In this document: positions 34,038 to 41,878 of the stretch, one piece after another
Position numbering within the stretch: the first letter of the stretch is position 1
Layout of the letters: each line of letters begins with the position of its first letter
Assembly (NCBI GenBank): GCA_947458745.1
Contig: CANGYQ010000022.1
Span: 1-55,945, forward strand
Length of the DNA stretch: 55,945 nt
Direction of reading: 5' to 3'
Origin: Bryobacteraceae bacterium
GTDB taxonomy: Bacteria > Acidobacteriota > Terriglobia > Bryobacterales > Bryobacteraceae
Notes under the pieces: generated by a model
The model's input: only the letters and a program-made list of their open reading frames with translations
Databases searched by the model: none
Told to the model about the DNA's origin: nothing
Position numbers and translations under genes: made by a program

Positions 34038-35711
34038 ATGGACAAACTCCAAAGCTACACAATCACCCAAGGGCGGGACCGGGCACCGGCTCGCGCGATG
34101 CTGAAAGCCATTGGCTTCACGGATGAGGATTTGCGGAAGCCGATTATCGGCATCGCCAATACCTGGATTGAAACCATGCCCTGCAATTTCAACCTGCGGG
34201 CGCTGGCCGAGGATGTGAAGCGCGGCATTCGCGAGGCGGGCGGGACGCCGATGGAATTCAACACCATCGCGATTTCCGACGGCATCACGATGGGCACCGA
34301 AGGCATGAAGGCGTCACTGGTTTCGCGCGACCTGATTGCGGATTCGATTGAGCTGTGCGCGCGCGGCTACATGTTTGACGGCCTGGTCTGCATGGTGGCT
34401 TGCGACAAGACGATTCCGGCGGCGGCCATGGCGCTGTTGCGACTTAATGTGCCGGGTGTGATTCTCTATGGCGGCACCATCATGCCGGGTCATCACAATG
34501 GCAAGCCGATCTCGATTCAGGATGTGTTTGAAGCGGTCGGCGCGAACGCGGCGGGCCGGATCTCGGACGCCGAACTGCTGGCGATTGAGAATGAAGCTTG
34601 CCCGGGTGCCGGTGCCTGTGGCGGCCAGTTTACGGCCAACACGATGGCGACGGTGATGGAAGCGATTGGTCTGGCGCCCATGGGCACGGCGGCGGTGCCG
34701 CAAGTGGACTCGCGCAAGAAGGAAGTGGCGGCCTACTGCGGCAAGGTAGCGGTGGAAGCGGTGAAGAAGGGCATCAAGCCGCGCGACGTGGCCACGCGGG
34801 CGGCCTTTGAGACGGCGGTGGCTTCCGTGGCGGCCTCGGGCGGCTCCACCAATTCGGTGCTGCACCTGCTGGCGATGGCGCGCGAGGGTGCGGTGTCGCT
34901 GACGATCGACGACTTAAACGCGATCAGTGATCGCACGCCGCTGTTGGCCTCCTTGAAGCCGGCGGGTGAGTACTTTGCCGATGACGTCGACCGGGCGGGC
35001 GGTATTCCGGTGATCCTGCACCGGCTGCTGGAGGGCGGCTTTGCCGATGGCTCCGCGCTGACAGTGACGGGGGAGACTTACGCCGAAGCGGTTGCCGCAA
35101 CGGCCAAGGAGACGCCGGGCCAGAAGGTGATCCGGCCGCTGTCGGACCCGATCAAGAAGTCGGGCGGTCTGGTGATCTTGAAGGGCACACTTTCTCCCGA
35201 TGGCGCGGTGATCAAAGTAACGGGCATCGACAAGAAGCAGCACCGCGGTCCGGCGCGGGTCTTCAATAGTGAAGAGCCCGCCATGCAGGCCGTTTTGCGC
35301 GGCGACATCAAGCCGGGAGACGTCGTCGTGATCCGCTACGAGGGGCCCAAGGGTGGTCCGGGTATGCGCGAGATGTTGGGCGTAACAGGAGCCATTGCCG
35401 GTGCGGGTCTGGGCCAGGATGTGGCGCTGCTGACCGATGGCCGGTTTAGCGGAGCGACGCGCGGCTTCTCGATTGGACATGTGACACCGGAAGCGGTGGA
35501 TGGCGGTCCGATTGGCCTGGTGGAAGAAGGCGACTCGATCCTGATCGACATCGAGCACAATGTCATGAACCTCGAAGTGGATGATGCCACGCTGGCGGCA
35601 CGGCGCGCCAAGTGGGTCTGCCCGGAACCGAAGTACAAGGTGGGTGTGTTCGGAAAGTACATCCGCAGCGTGGGCTCAGCGTCTGAGGGCGCGGTGACTA
35701 GCGGCGCTTAA
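34038..35711 (+). CDS. ilvD: Dihydroxy-acid dehydratase
   Basis: 557 residues. The iron-sulfur cluster ligands are Cys49 ([11 protein letters not shown]), Cys122 (MVACDKTIP) and Cys194 ([16 protein letters not shown]). The substrate-binding blocks [29 protein letters not shown] and [20 protein letters not shown] are intact. It dehydrates 2,3-dihydroxy-3-methylvalerate and 2,3-dihydroxyisovalerate in isoleucine and valine synthesis. It is complete and stands alone, not with other ilv genes, and is followed by a strong terminator. No leader peptide rich in branched-chain codons or T-box is visible upstream. The start ATG is 34038 ([21 protein letters not shown], the usual N-terminus). Confidence 0.96.
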   Translation: MDKLQSYTITQGRDRAPARAMLKAIGFTDEDLRKPIIGIANTWIETMPCNFNLRALAEDVKRGIREAGGTPMEFNTIAISDGITMGTEGMKASLVSRDLIADSIELCARGYMFDGLVCMVACDKTIPAAAMALLRLNVPGVILYGGTIMPGHHNGKPISIQDVFEAVGANAAGRISDAELLAIENEACPGAGACGGQFTANTMATVMEAIGLAPMGTAAVPQVDSRKKEVAAYCGKVAVEAVKKGIKPRDVATRAAFETAVASVAASGGSTNSVLHLLAMAREGAVSLTIDDLNAISDRTPLLASLKPAGEYFADDVDRAGGIPVILHRLLEGGFADGSALTVTGETYAEAVAATAKETPGQKVIRPLSDPIKKSGGLVILKGTLSPDGAVIKVTGIDKKQHRGPARVFNSEEPAMQAVLRGDIKPGDVVVIRYEGPKGGPGMREMLGVTGAIAGAGLGQDVALLTDGRFSGATRGFSIGHVTPEAVDGGPIGLVEEGDSILIDIEHNVMNLEVDDATLAARRAKWVCPEPKYKVGVFGKYIRSVGSASEGAVTSGA

Positions 35712-35730
35712 GGCGAGGCCAGACAAAGTA

Positions 35731-35773
35731 AGAGGCGGAGACCGGTGCGCTGGTCTCCGCCTCTTTTTGTTTT
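35731..35773 (+). terminator. ilvD rho-independent terminator
   Basis: AGAGGCGGAGACC pairs perfectly with GGTCTCCGCCTCT (13 bp) over an 8-base loop and is followed by TTTTGTTTT. It is a textbook terminator, 20 bases after the ilvD stop. Confidence 0.93.
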
Positions 35774-35804
35774 GGCGCGCCACGAAGGCTAATGGGTTGA
35801 CGGC

Positions 35805-36392
35805 CTAGGAACTGAGGCTGCTGCGGCGGCGCTTCGCGCGGGCGGTGGCGATCGTCCGGGCGATGGCCAGGAACTCGCTGGCCTTCAGCACGGCCCCGAT
35901 GCTGAGCCGGGGGTCGCCGGAGAGCACGGGCACGACAATATCCTCCGCGGAGCATCGAGAAACCAGATGCAGGGCTTGAAACTGGATCTCGGGCACGGTG
36001 AGGAAGTGTAGATCGTAGGCGTTCTTTTTCAGGTGAGCCAGCTTTTGCACTTCATTGATGCGCTGGTAGATCAGTGCCGCCAAGTCGCCTTGGGCAAATG
36101 AGTGCAGGCTGGCCCCCATCTTGTCTGTCGCGTTGGGGATCTCGCAAATGGTGATGCTGCCGGCAGACTTGGCGTCTCCGTCAGTGACCCAATTGCCAAG
36201 GTACAGCACGCGGCAGCCGCGGACAACGACCGCTTCCAAGCCGGCGCCTGCCAGCAGATCTTCTTCGAAAAGAGTGCCGCAGGGAATGTGACATACCTTG
36301 CTTTCGTCGCACTGATTTCCGGTGACATCCTGGAGTGCCTGGGAATAGAGGGATAGCAGGTCCTTTGAGGCGGGGATCATTTGCAGTGGCAT
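35805..36392 (-). CDS. Unknown protein in peptidase cassette
   Basis: 195 residues; no family recognised. The N-terminal half has several cysteines (Cys28, Cys34, Cys38, Cys60, Cys83), including CHIPCGTLFEEDLLAGAG, and a beta-rich stretch (EAVVVRGCRVLYLGNWVT, SITICEIPN). The second half is helical (LAALIYQRINEVQKLAHLKKN, SIGAVLKASEFLAIARTIA) and ends in a basic tail (ARAKRRRSSLSS). There is no signal peptide or membrane helix. Its ATG directly follows the protease stop, so the two are co-translated, and a partnership with the protease or the repeat protein is likely. It could be a binding or maturation factor. Confidence 0.75.
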   Translation of the reverse strand: MPLQMIPASKDLLSLYSQALQDVTGNQCDESKVCHIPCGTLFEEDLLAGAGLEAVVVRGCRVLYLGNWVTDGDAKSAGSITICEIPNATDKMGASLHSFAQGDLAALIYQRINEVQKLAHLKKNAYDLHFLTVPEIQFQALHLVSRCSAEDIVVPVLSGDPRLSIGAVLKASEFLAIARTIATARAKRRRSSLSS

Positions 36393-36974
36393 TTAGGATG
36401 GCCTCTTGACGAGAAACGTGGCGTGCCACTTTCCGGTGCCGTCCTGATAGCCCAGGTCCGGGTGGGCAAAGCGGCTGTAGTCGACACTGGTTTCGCCGGT
36501 CAGCGGATCGGCGATGGTCAGAAACTGCACGCCGGATGGGGTGACGGAGTAGCCGCGGATGGTGATGAAGTGGCCGCGGTTGGTGACGTTGCTATGCTTG
36601 TCACGCCACTTGATCAAGACGCAGACGGGCCGGCCGGCGTTGATCTCCCGGCGCACAGCAGTGAACGAAATCGGCTTGACGATCGGCTCTCCGGACAGCA
36701 GGTCCAGCTTCTGCAGCTCCTCGTGCAGAAAGCCCGATATGTTGCAGCTATCACCACCGGCACCGCAGCAGGACCTCTTTAGGCTCCGCCCGACTATCTG
36801 GCACTGGGTTCTTTCGGTCGCCGGGCGGAATAGACGGTCGACACTGACCGTCACCGCCGCCCAGCACCATTCACTGTTCTTTTGACGCTCCAGGGCAAAG
36901 CTAACTTCGGCCTTGGTGCTTCTGGCTGGCGCGGTGCGGCCAGAACTAGCCGTCTTGCGAGCGCTTGCCGCCAT
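36393..36974 (-). CDS. Papain-like cysteine protease (C39/C70-like)
   Basis: 193 residues. Papain-fold catalytic residues are in order: Gln31 (oxyanion hole), Cys37 (QKNSEWCWAAV), His135 (NRGHFITIRGY) and Asp156 (TIADPLTG). The extra CCGAGGDSCN cysteine loop at 69-77 is common in the AvrRpt2-type/Peptidase_C39-like group. The first 22 residues are Ala/Ser/Lys-rich and not a signal peptide, so it is cytoplasmic or exported by another route. There is no ABC transporter domain, unlike peptide-exporting C39 proteins. It lies 5 bp after the repeat-protein gene and abuts the unknown 195-residue gene, which suggests that it processes the repeat protein or a shared substrate. Confidence 0.8.
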   Translation of the reverse strand: MAASARKTASSGRTAPARSTKAEVSFALERQKNSEWCWAAVTVSVDRLFRPATERTQCQIVGRSLKRSCCGAGGDSCNISGFLHEELQKLDLLSGEPIVKPISFTAVRREINAGRPVCVLIKWRDKHSNVTNRGHFITIRGYSVTPSGVQFLTIADPLTGETSVDYSRFAHPDLGYQDGTGKWHATFLVKRPS

Positions 36975-36979
36975 GAGGT

Positions 36980-37246
36980 CTACTGCAAGTCGGTGGTGGA
37001 AGTGTTGCTGCCACCGGCTGACTTCTTGGCCGGAGCTTTCTTGGCCGGAGCTTTCTTGGCCGGAGCTTTCTTGGCTGGGGCCTTCTTGGCTGGGGCCTTC
37101 TTGGCTGGGGCCTTCTTGGCTGGGGCCTTCTTGGCGGCAGCGACCTTCTTGGGGGCTGCGCCGCCGCCGGTCAGATCGGTGGTCTGGGAGTTGTTCCCGC
37201 CGCCGCCGCCGAGGTCTACTGTGGGGGAGTTGTTACCGCCGGCCAT
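36980..37246 (-). CDS. Lys/Ala/Pro repeat protein with three GG-(N/S)N(S/T)xTxDL motifs
   Basis: 88 residues of low complexity, unlike any family I know. The first 30 residues hold two motif copies, GGNNSPTVDL (3-12) and GGNNSQTTDL (16-25). A third, GGSNTSTTDL (78-87), ends the protein one residue before the stop. Between the second and third is a basic rod of seven KKAPA units (39-73), like histone-H1-type tails. Each motif follows Gly-Gly, a frequent protease site. It is the first gene of the cassette and is followed at once by a papain-like protease. It may be a multi-copy precursor, a DNA/RNA-binding scaffold or an adhesin-like linker. No signal peptide. Confidence 0.7.
   Translation of the reverse strand: MAGGNNSPTVDLGGGGGNNSQTTDLTGGGAAPKKVAAAKKAPAKKAPAKKAPAKKAPAKKAPAKKAPAKKAPAKKSAGGSNTSTTDLQ
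37023..37142. repeat. 15-bp tandem repeat inside the repeat-protein gene
   Basis: Eight tandem 15-bp units. Three are TTCTTGGCCGGAGCT, four TTCTTGGCTGGGGCC and the last is a degenerate TTCTTGGCGGCAGCG. The two homogeneous blocks indicate recent unit duplication. They encode KKAPA on the reverse strand, and copy changes keep the frame. Copy number probably varies between strains. Confidence 0.95.
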
Positions 37247-37342
37247 GGTGGCCTCCTTGGTTCAGGTTCTGATGGGCCGCGCGCGTTGTGGGCGGGTTGA
37301 TGAGGGCCATGTCACTTGATCTCCCTTCAGGTCTCACTTGGA

Positions 37343-37363
37343 GTGATTGCTATATACAATCAC
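37343..37363. promoter_or_regulatory. GTGATTG-N7-CAATCAC palindrome (candidate operator)
   Basis: A perfect 7-bp inverted repeat with a TATATA-containing centre lies 97 bp upstream of the repeat-protein start codon (37246). A third GTGATTG is at 37387-37393, 44 bp from the first (about four helical turns). The reverse strand reads TTGACT 22 bp ahead of TATATA, too far for a normal sigma-70 promoter. The gap 37247-37397 contains nothing else recognisable. Confidence 0.5.
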
Positions 37364-37397
37364 ATAGCCCTCCGGCTAAGTCAACGGTGATTGATGT

Positions 37398-39869
37398 TCA
37401 GGGGCGGGTGGCGGCTCGGAGCCTTTGAACGAAGGCTTCGGTCCGGATGATGCCGCTGGCTTCCGGCCATCGGGAGAGGTCTTCCAGGAGGGCGCGGGGG
37501 GCGGGTTCCAGGCATTTGAGGGCGCTCTCCAGATCGCCAGCTCGTTGGTAGGCGAGGGCCGCCCAGTACATGGTGTCGCTATCTCGCGGCGCCAGTTGGA
37601 GGGCCTGGGCCGCTTCCAGTTGTGCGCGCTGGGGCTCTCCGGTCTGGGCGCATAGATAGGCCAGCATGGCGCGGAAGCGGCTGCCGCGGGGCTGCGAGAT
37701 GACCAACTGCTCCGCCAAAGTGCGGGCGCGGCGGAACGCGGACTGGGCCAGTTCCGCGCGGGCCGTGCCCTGATAGGCAACGCCCAGATAGAGCCAAGCA
37801 TAGGTGTCCTGGGGGGCGAGAGTGGTGGCTTTCAGCAATGGTTCCAAGGCATCATCCCCGCGGCTTAGGTAGAGCAATACATGTCCCAACTGGACCAGCG
37901 TGTCGGCGGTGACCTCCTGACTGAGCGCCGTGCGCAATTCCGACTGGGCTTCGGCAAAACGGCCTTGATCCTGATAGACCACGGACAAGCGCAGGTGCAA
38001 CGAGGCCCGCTTGGGCGCCAACTGTATGGCGCGGAGCAAGGCCTTTTCCGCTTCAGCCAGGTTTGATTGCGAGGCGTGCAACACGGCCAGTGACTGGTAG
38101 ATGCGGACATCCTCCGGTGCCAACCGCTGGGCTTCCCGGTAGGCCTGCAAGGCTTCTGGCAACTGGCTGCGCTGATAGTAGAGCTCGCCCAAGCGGCGGT
38201 AAGCATCCGGATGCGGCGGCTGGAATTCAGTGGCTCGTAGCATGCGGGCCACTGCCTGCTCCAGGCGCCCGGCATCGGCTTCAACCAACCCTGCGATGCG
38301 ATGGACTTCCGCACAATCGGAGTTGCGCAATTCGGCCTGTTCCAGGGAGGCCGCCGCTTGCTGCCGCCAGGATGCGACCTTGGTGAGGAAGGCTTTGCGG
38401 CGCTGCACCTCGGCTAAGGCGGCGTAGGGGAGCGCCGAAGTGGGGTCAAGTGCCGCGGCCTGCAATAGTTGAGCCAACGCCTGGTCCTGCTGGGTGTCAT
38501 CTTTGAAGAGCTCCAGCCCTCGTTGATAGGCGGGTTGAGCCTGCGCGTTGACGGTGGTGGCCCCTTGCAGGGCCGGAAGATGCAGCGCCCGGCTGACGAC
38601 GCCGGTTAAGGCGATGGGTGCGAAGCCCAACTGGTCCGGGGCGTAATTGGCTGCCCATTCAAGAGCCGGTACGCCGGTGCGTAGGTCCACCAAAACGGCA
38701 TGCACGGCTACCTTGCCGGACCGCGGGGTGAGGTCCACGGTCAGGCGGTGGGTGGCGGTGCTCCAGTCGCGCGTCTTGACCGAAAGGCCGAGTTGCGGGC
38801 TGTCCTTCAACTGACCCAAGGCTTCCAGCGTCTGCTGCCGCAATTGCTGCGCATCGACAGCGACCCCGACTGCCACCTGGATGGGCGGCAGTTCCAGGAT
38901 GGCGTTCTGCGCCGGCTTGGTGGCTTGCCAGTAGGTGCCGACCGCGGCCAGAGCGGCCAGCAGCAGTGCTCCGGCGGCGATATAGGCGCGGCGCTTGAGC
39001 TGAGAAGGGCCCAGCGCTTCCAGGATCTGCTGGGCCGATGAAAAGCGTTGCGCCGGGTCCGGGTGCAGACACTTGGCCAGGATCCCATCCCAGCGGGAGC
39101 CCAGTGGGGGGAGGGTTTCTGGAGTGATCACGGTGGGCTGAGTGCTGCGATTGGCCGGTTGCGCCAACTGCTGCACGTCGATCGAGGCGGTGGAGGCCAG
39201 CATGGCCGCGCGCGCTTGGGGCTGATAGCCGGAGATCAGTTCATAGAGGACGACGCCTAGCGCATAAATGTCGGTGGCGACATTGGTGCGCGAACCACGG
39301 AAAAGCTCCGGGGCCATATAGCCGGGCGAGCCGCCGCCGGTGTTTTGGACGGAGACCCCGTGGGCCAGGCCAAAGTCGGTGATGACGGTCCGCAGGGAGC
39401 CATCCGGATTCTTGGCCAGAATCAAGTTGGCGGGTTTCAGGTCGCCGTGAACGATGTTGTGGCGGTGGGCTTCGGCCAGCCCGGCGCAGACCTGCCGGGC
39501 AATGGTTTCAGCCTCGTCAGCGGGAACTGGCCCTTCCCGCAGGCGGAGAAACAGGGTGGGCCCGTTCAGCAGTTCCATGGTGAAGAACTCCACTGGCCCG
39601 TCGGGCGTCTCGATGGAGTGGATCTCGTGGATCTTGCAGAGGTTGGGGTGGCTGACTTCGGTGGCCAGGCGAACTTCCGGACGGAGGTGACGGTCGCGGC
39701 CGGCGCGGGCGCACTTCAGCGCGATCGGCCGGTCCAGCTTCTCATCGAAGGCCTCATAGACGACGCCCATCCCACCCTGGGCGATGCGCCGGACGATGCG
39801 GAAACGCTCCAGCAGCAGTTGGCCGGGCGAGAGCGGATCGTACGGCGTATTGGGCAGCGTGGTGGACAT
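37398..39869 (-). CDS. Ser/Thr protein kinase with C-terminal TPR repeats
   Basis: About 823 residues from ATG 39869; the frame is open further, but the first 112 codons antisense the trxA terminator region. Kinase domain about 22-290: glycine loop RIAQGGMGVVYEA, Lys52 (ALKCARA), catalytic loop HGDLKPANLIL, DFGLA and the GYMAPEL. The Arg before the catalytic Asp is Gly, so this is a non-RD kinase. One membrane helix follows (IAAGALLLAALAAVGTYW). The extracytoplasmic part has at least six TPR-like repeats (ASLHLRLSVVYQDQGRFAEAQSEL and others). It senses or scaffolds proteins at the membrane; substrates are unknown. The last gene before the repeat-protein cassette in the same orientation. Confidence 0.92.
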   Translation of the reverse strand: MSTTLPNTPYDPLSPGQLLLERFRIVRRIAQGGMGVVYEAFDEKLDRPIALKCARAGRDRHLRPEVRLATEVSHPNLCKIHEIHSIETPDGPVEFFTMELLNGPTLFLRLREGPVPADEAETIARQVCAGLAEAHRHNIVHGDLKPANLILAKNPDGSLRTVITDFGLAHGVSVQNTGGGSPGYMAPELFRGSRTNVATDIYALGVVLYELISGYQPQARAAMLASTASIDVQQLAQPANRSTQPTVITPETLPPLGSRWDGILAKCLHPDPAQRFSSAQQILEALGPSQLKRRAYIAAGALLLAALAAVGTYWQATKPAQNAILELPPIQVAVGVAVDAQQLRQQTLEALGQLKDSPQLGLSVKTRDWSTATHRLTVDLTPRSGKVAVHAVLVDLRTGVPALEWAANYAPDQLGFAPIALTGVVSRALHLPALQGATTVNAQAQPAYQRGLELFKDDTQQDQALAQLLQAAALDPTSALPYAALAEVQRRKAFLTKVASWRQQAAASLEQAELRNSDCAEVHRIAGLVEADAGRLEQAVARMLRATEFQPPHPDAYRRLGELYYQRSQLPEALQAYREAQRLAPEDVRIYQSLAVLHASQSNLAEAEKALLRAIQLAPKRASLHLRLSVVYQDQGRFAEAQSELRTALSQEVTADTLVQLGHVLLYLSRGDDALEPLLKATTLAPQDTYAWLYLGVAYQGTARAELAQSAFRRARTLAEQLVISQPRGSRFRAMLAYLCAQTGEPQRAQLEAAQALQLAPRDSDTMYWAALAYQRAGDLESALKCLEPAPRALLEDLSRWPEASGIIRTEAFVQRLRAATRP

Positions 39870-39998
39870 CGTCCCGGGAGCTATCCCATGGTATCCGAGG
39901 CGGGAGGAAGGTGCGACGGGGAACGGGCTTGCTATGAGGGCGAGGATTTCCGAAAGACCGACATCCCTTCCGTGTCCTGGAAGAGTAGGCCGGAAAGG

Positions 39999-40034
39999 AA
40001 AAGGCCCCGGCGGGAAGATCCCTCGGGGCCTTTT
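39999..40034. terminator. trxA terminator (bidirectional)
   Basis: AAAAGGCCCCG and CGGGGCCTTTT form an 11-bp stem, and both sides give T-rich tails. It ends trxA transcription leftward and isolates the kinase gene. Confidence 0.85.
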
Positions 40035-40056
40035 CGTACTTTCCAGTCGAGACAGT

Positions 40057-40386
40057 TTACAGGTGTTGGTCGAGCAGTTTGGTGATTTCACCTTTGGGCA
40101 CAGCGCCCACGATCTGGCCGACGGGCTTGCCGCCCTTGAACAGCAGCAGGGCGGGGATGCCGCGGATGCCGTAACGGGATGCCGTCTGCTGGTTTTCGTC
40201 CACATTCAGCTTGCCGACCTTCACCTTGCCGGCGTAGTCATCGGCGACGGCGTCCACCGTGGGGCCCAGCATGCGGCAGGGGCCGCACCATTCCGCCCAA
40301 AAGTCCACGAGCACCGGCGTTTCGGCCTTCAGGACGTCGGCGTCAAAAGCGCCATCGGTAAAGTTAACAGTATTTTGTCCAGCCAT
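40057..40386 (-). CDS. trxA: Thioredoxin
   Basis: 109 residues, a complete thioredoxin. The redox motif WCGPC has Cys34 and Cys37 (DFWAEWCGPCRMLGP), and the cis-Pro block is RGIPALLLFKGGKPVGQIVG. There is no signal peptide, so it is the general cytoplasmic protein-disulfide reductase, recharged by thioredoxin reductase. It is monocistronic: a hairpin terminator follows, and the glycogen synthase gene upstream ends 63 bp away. A strong AGTAGGAGAAG ribosome-binding site lies just before the ATG. Confidence 0.96.
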   Translation of the reverse strand: MAGQNTVNFTDGAFDADVLKAETPVLVDFWAEWCGPCRMLGPTVDAVADDYAGKVKVGKLNVDENQQTASRYGIRGIPALLLFKGGKPVGQIVGAVPKGEITKLLDQHL

Positions 40387-40449
40387 TGGCTTCTCCTACT
40401 TCAGTTCGGTTGGATGCGGAGCGATTTCGAAAAGATTCAGGGTCTCCGG

Positions 40450-41850
40450 CTACAGCGAGCGGTAAAGTTCCCGGTAGGCCTGGACGGTCTGCTTCCACGA
40501 AAAGTCCTGGCCCATCGCCCGGACTACCATCGCCTGCCAGCCGGCCGGATCGTTGCGGTAGACCTCCAGGGCGCTCCGGATGGCCAACAACATTTCCCAT
40601 CCGTTGTATCCCCAGAACTTGAAACCCGTTCCTGCATCAATCGTATCATCCAGGCCGCCGGTGGCCCGCACGATGGGGATGGTGCCGTAGCGCAGGGCGT
40701 AGAGCTGCGACAGGCCGCAGGGTTCGTACTTGCTGGGCATCAGGAACATGTCGGAGCCGGCGTAAATCTGATGCGCGAGGGCGTTGGAAAAGCCCAGGTA
40801 GGCGCGGACCTTTGCTTTATGGAACTCTTCCATGTGCCAGAACATGGTCTCCTGGCGGGGGTCGCCGGAGCCGAGCAAGATGAAGGTGATGTCTTCGGCG
40901 CAGAACTCATGGAAGACCTGGCCCAGCAGGTCAAAGCCCTTCTGGTCGGCCAGTCGGGAGACGACGCCGATCAGGGGCCGGTCGATGACTTCCTCCACCG
41001 GGAAGCCAAACTGTTTGAGGAGCGCAGCTTTGCAGTTGCGCTTGCCTTCCAGGGCCTCCGCTGAGTAGATGTCGGCGATGTGCGGATCTGTCTCTGGATT
41101 CCATTCGGTGTAATCGACGCCGTTGAGCAGTCCGGTGAGTGCTCCGGAACGGGCGCGGAGTAGGCCGTCCAGGCCCCAACCGTATTCGGCGGTCTGGATT
41201 TCACGGGCGTAGTTGGGGCTGACGGTGGTGACCCGGTCGGCAAAGACGATCCCGGCTTTCATGGTGCTGCCCATGCCGTTGAATTCCACCAGATCGCTGC
41301 GCCAGTAGCTGGAATTGAGGCCAACAGCCGCCAGTTGGGACGGCGGGAACAATCCGCGGTGCTCCAGGGAATGGATGGTCATGACGGTCTTGATTCGGGC
41401 CATCGCGGCGTCGCCGGGGAAGAAATTCTTCAGGTAGAGGGGCAGCAGGCCGGCCTGCCAGTCATGGCAATGAATGACGTCCGGGCGGAACAGGTGCCGG
41501 GCCACTTCGAGCGCGGCGCGGCAGAGGGCGCCGAAGCGGACGTGGTCGTCGTCGTAGCCGTAGAAGTTGTCGCGGTCGTAGAGCGGCGGGCAATCGACCA
41601 GGTAGTGGGCGACGCCGCGCAGGTCGAGTTGGTAGATGTCGGCCAGGTAGTAGCCGCCGGACATCCAGATCTGGAGGTCACCGAAGACTTTGCGCAAGCC
41701 AGCGAGCGGGATGCGACGGTAGCGCGGCAGCACGACGGCCGTTTCGATGCCGGCTTCCACCAGCACCGGCGGCAACGCGCCCAGGACATCGCCCAGTCCG
41801 CCACTTTTGGCGAAAGGGGCCACCTCTGATCCAACCATCAACACGCGCAT
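40450..41850 (-). CDS. glgA: Glycogen synthase (ADP-glucose type)
   Basis: 466 residues, GT5 family. The N-terminal ADP-glucose motif KSGGLGDV (Lys15) is in MRVLMVGSEVAPFAKSGGLGD, and HCHDWQAGLLPLYL follows. The C-terminal lobe has GVVSRLADQKGFDLL and the catalytic-loop PSKYEPCGLSQLYALRYGTIPIVRATGGL. It transfers glucose from ADP-glucose to the non-reducing end of an alpha-1,4-glucan. Other glycogen genes (glgB, glgC) are not in the window. It starts 28 bp downstream of the stop of the exported oxidoreductase gene. Confidence 0.95.
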   Translation of the reverse strand: MRVLMVGSEVAPFAKSGGLGDVLGALPPVLVEAGIETAVVLPRYRRIPLAGLRKVFGDLQIWMSGGYYLADIYQLDLRGVAHYLVDCPPLYDRDNFYGYDDDHVRFGALCRAALEVARHLFRPDVIHCHDWQAGLLPLYLKNFFPGDAAMARIKTVMTIHSLEHRGLFPPSQLAAVGLNSSYWRSDLVEFNGMGSTMKAGIVFADRVTTVSPNYAREIQTAEYGWGLDGLLRARSGALTGLLNGVDYTEWNPETDPHIADIYSAEALEGKRNCKAALLKQFGFPVEEVIDRPLIGVVSRLADQKGFDLLGQVFHEFCAEDITFILLGSGDPRQETMFWHMEEFHKAKVRAYLGFSNALAHQIYAGSDMFLMPSKYEPCGLSQLYALRYGTIPIVRATGGLDDTIDAGTGFKFWGYNGWEMLLAIRSALEVYRNDPAGWQAMVVRAMGQDFSWKQTVQAYRELYRSL

Positions 41851-41878
41851 TGGTTTGGTTCTCGCTCCCGTTCTGGAA

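Noticed and set aside
37023..37142. Tandem array considered as CRISPR
   Set aside because: Units are contiguous 15-mers without spacers and encode an in-frame KKAPA rod; no cas genes are present.
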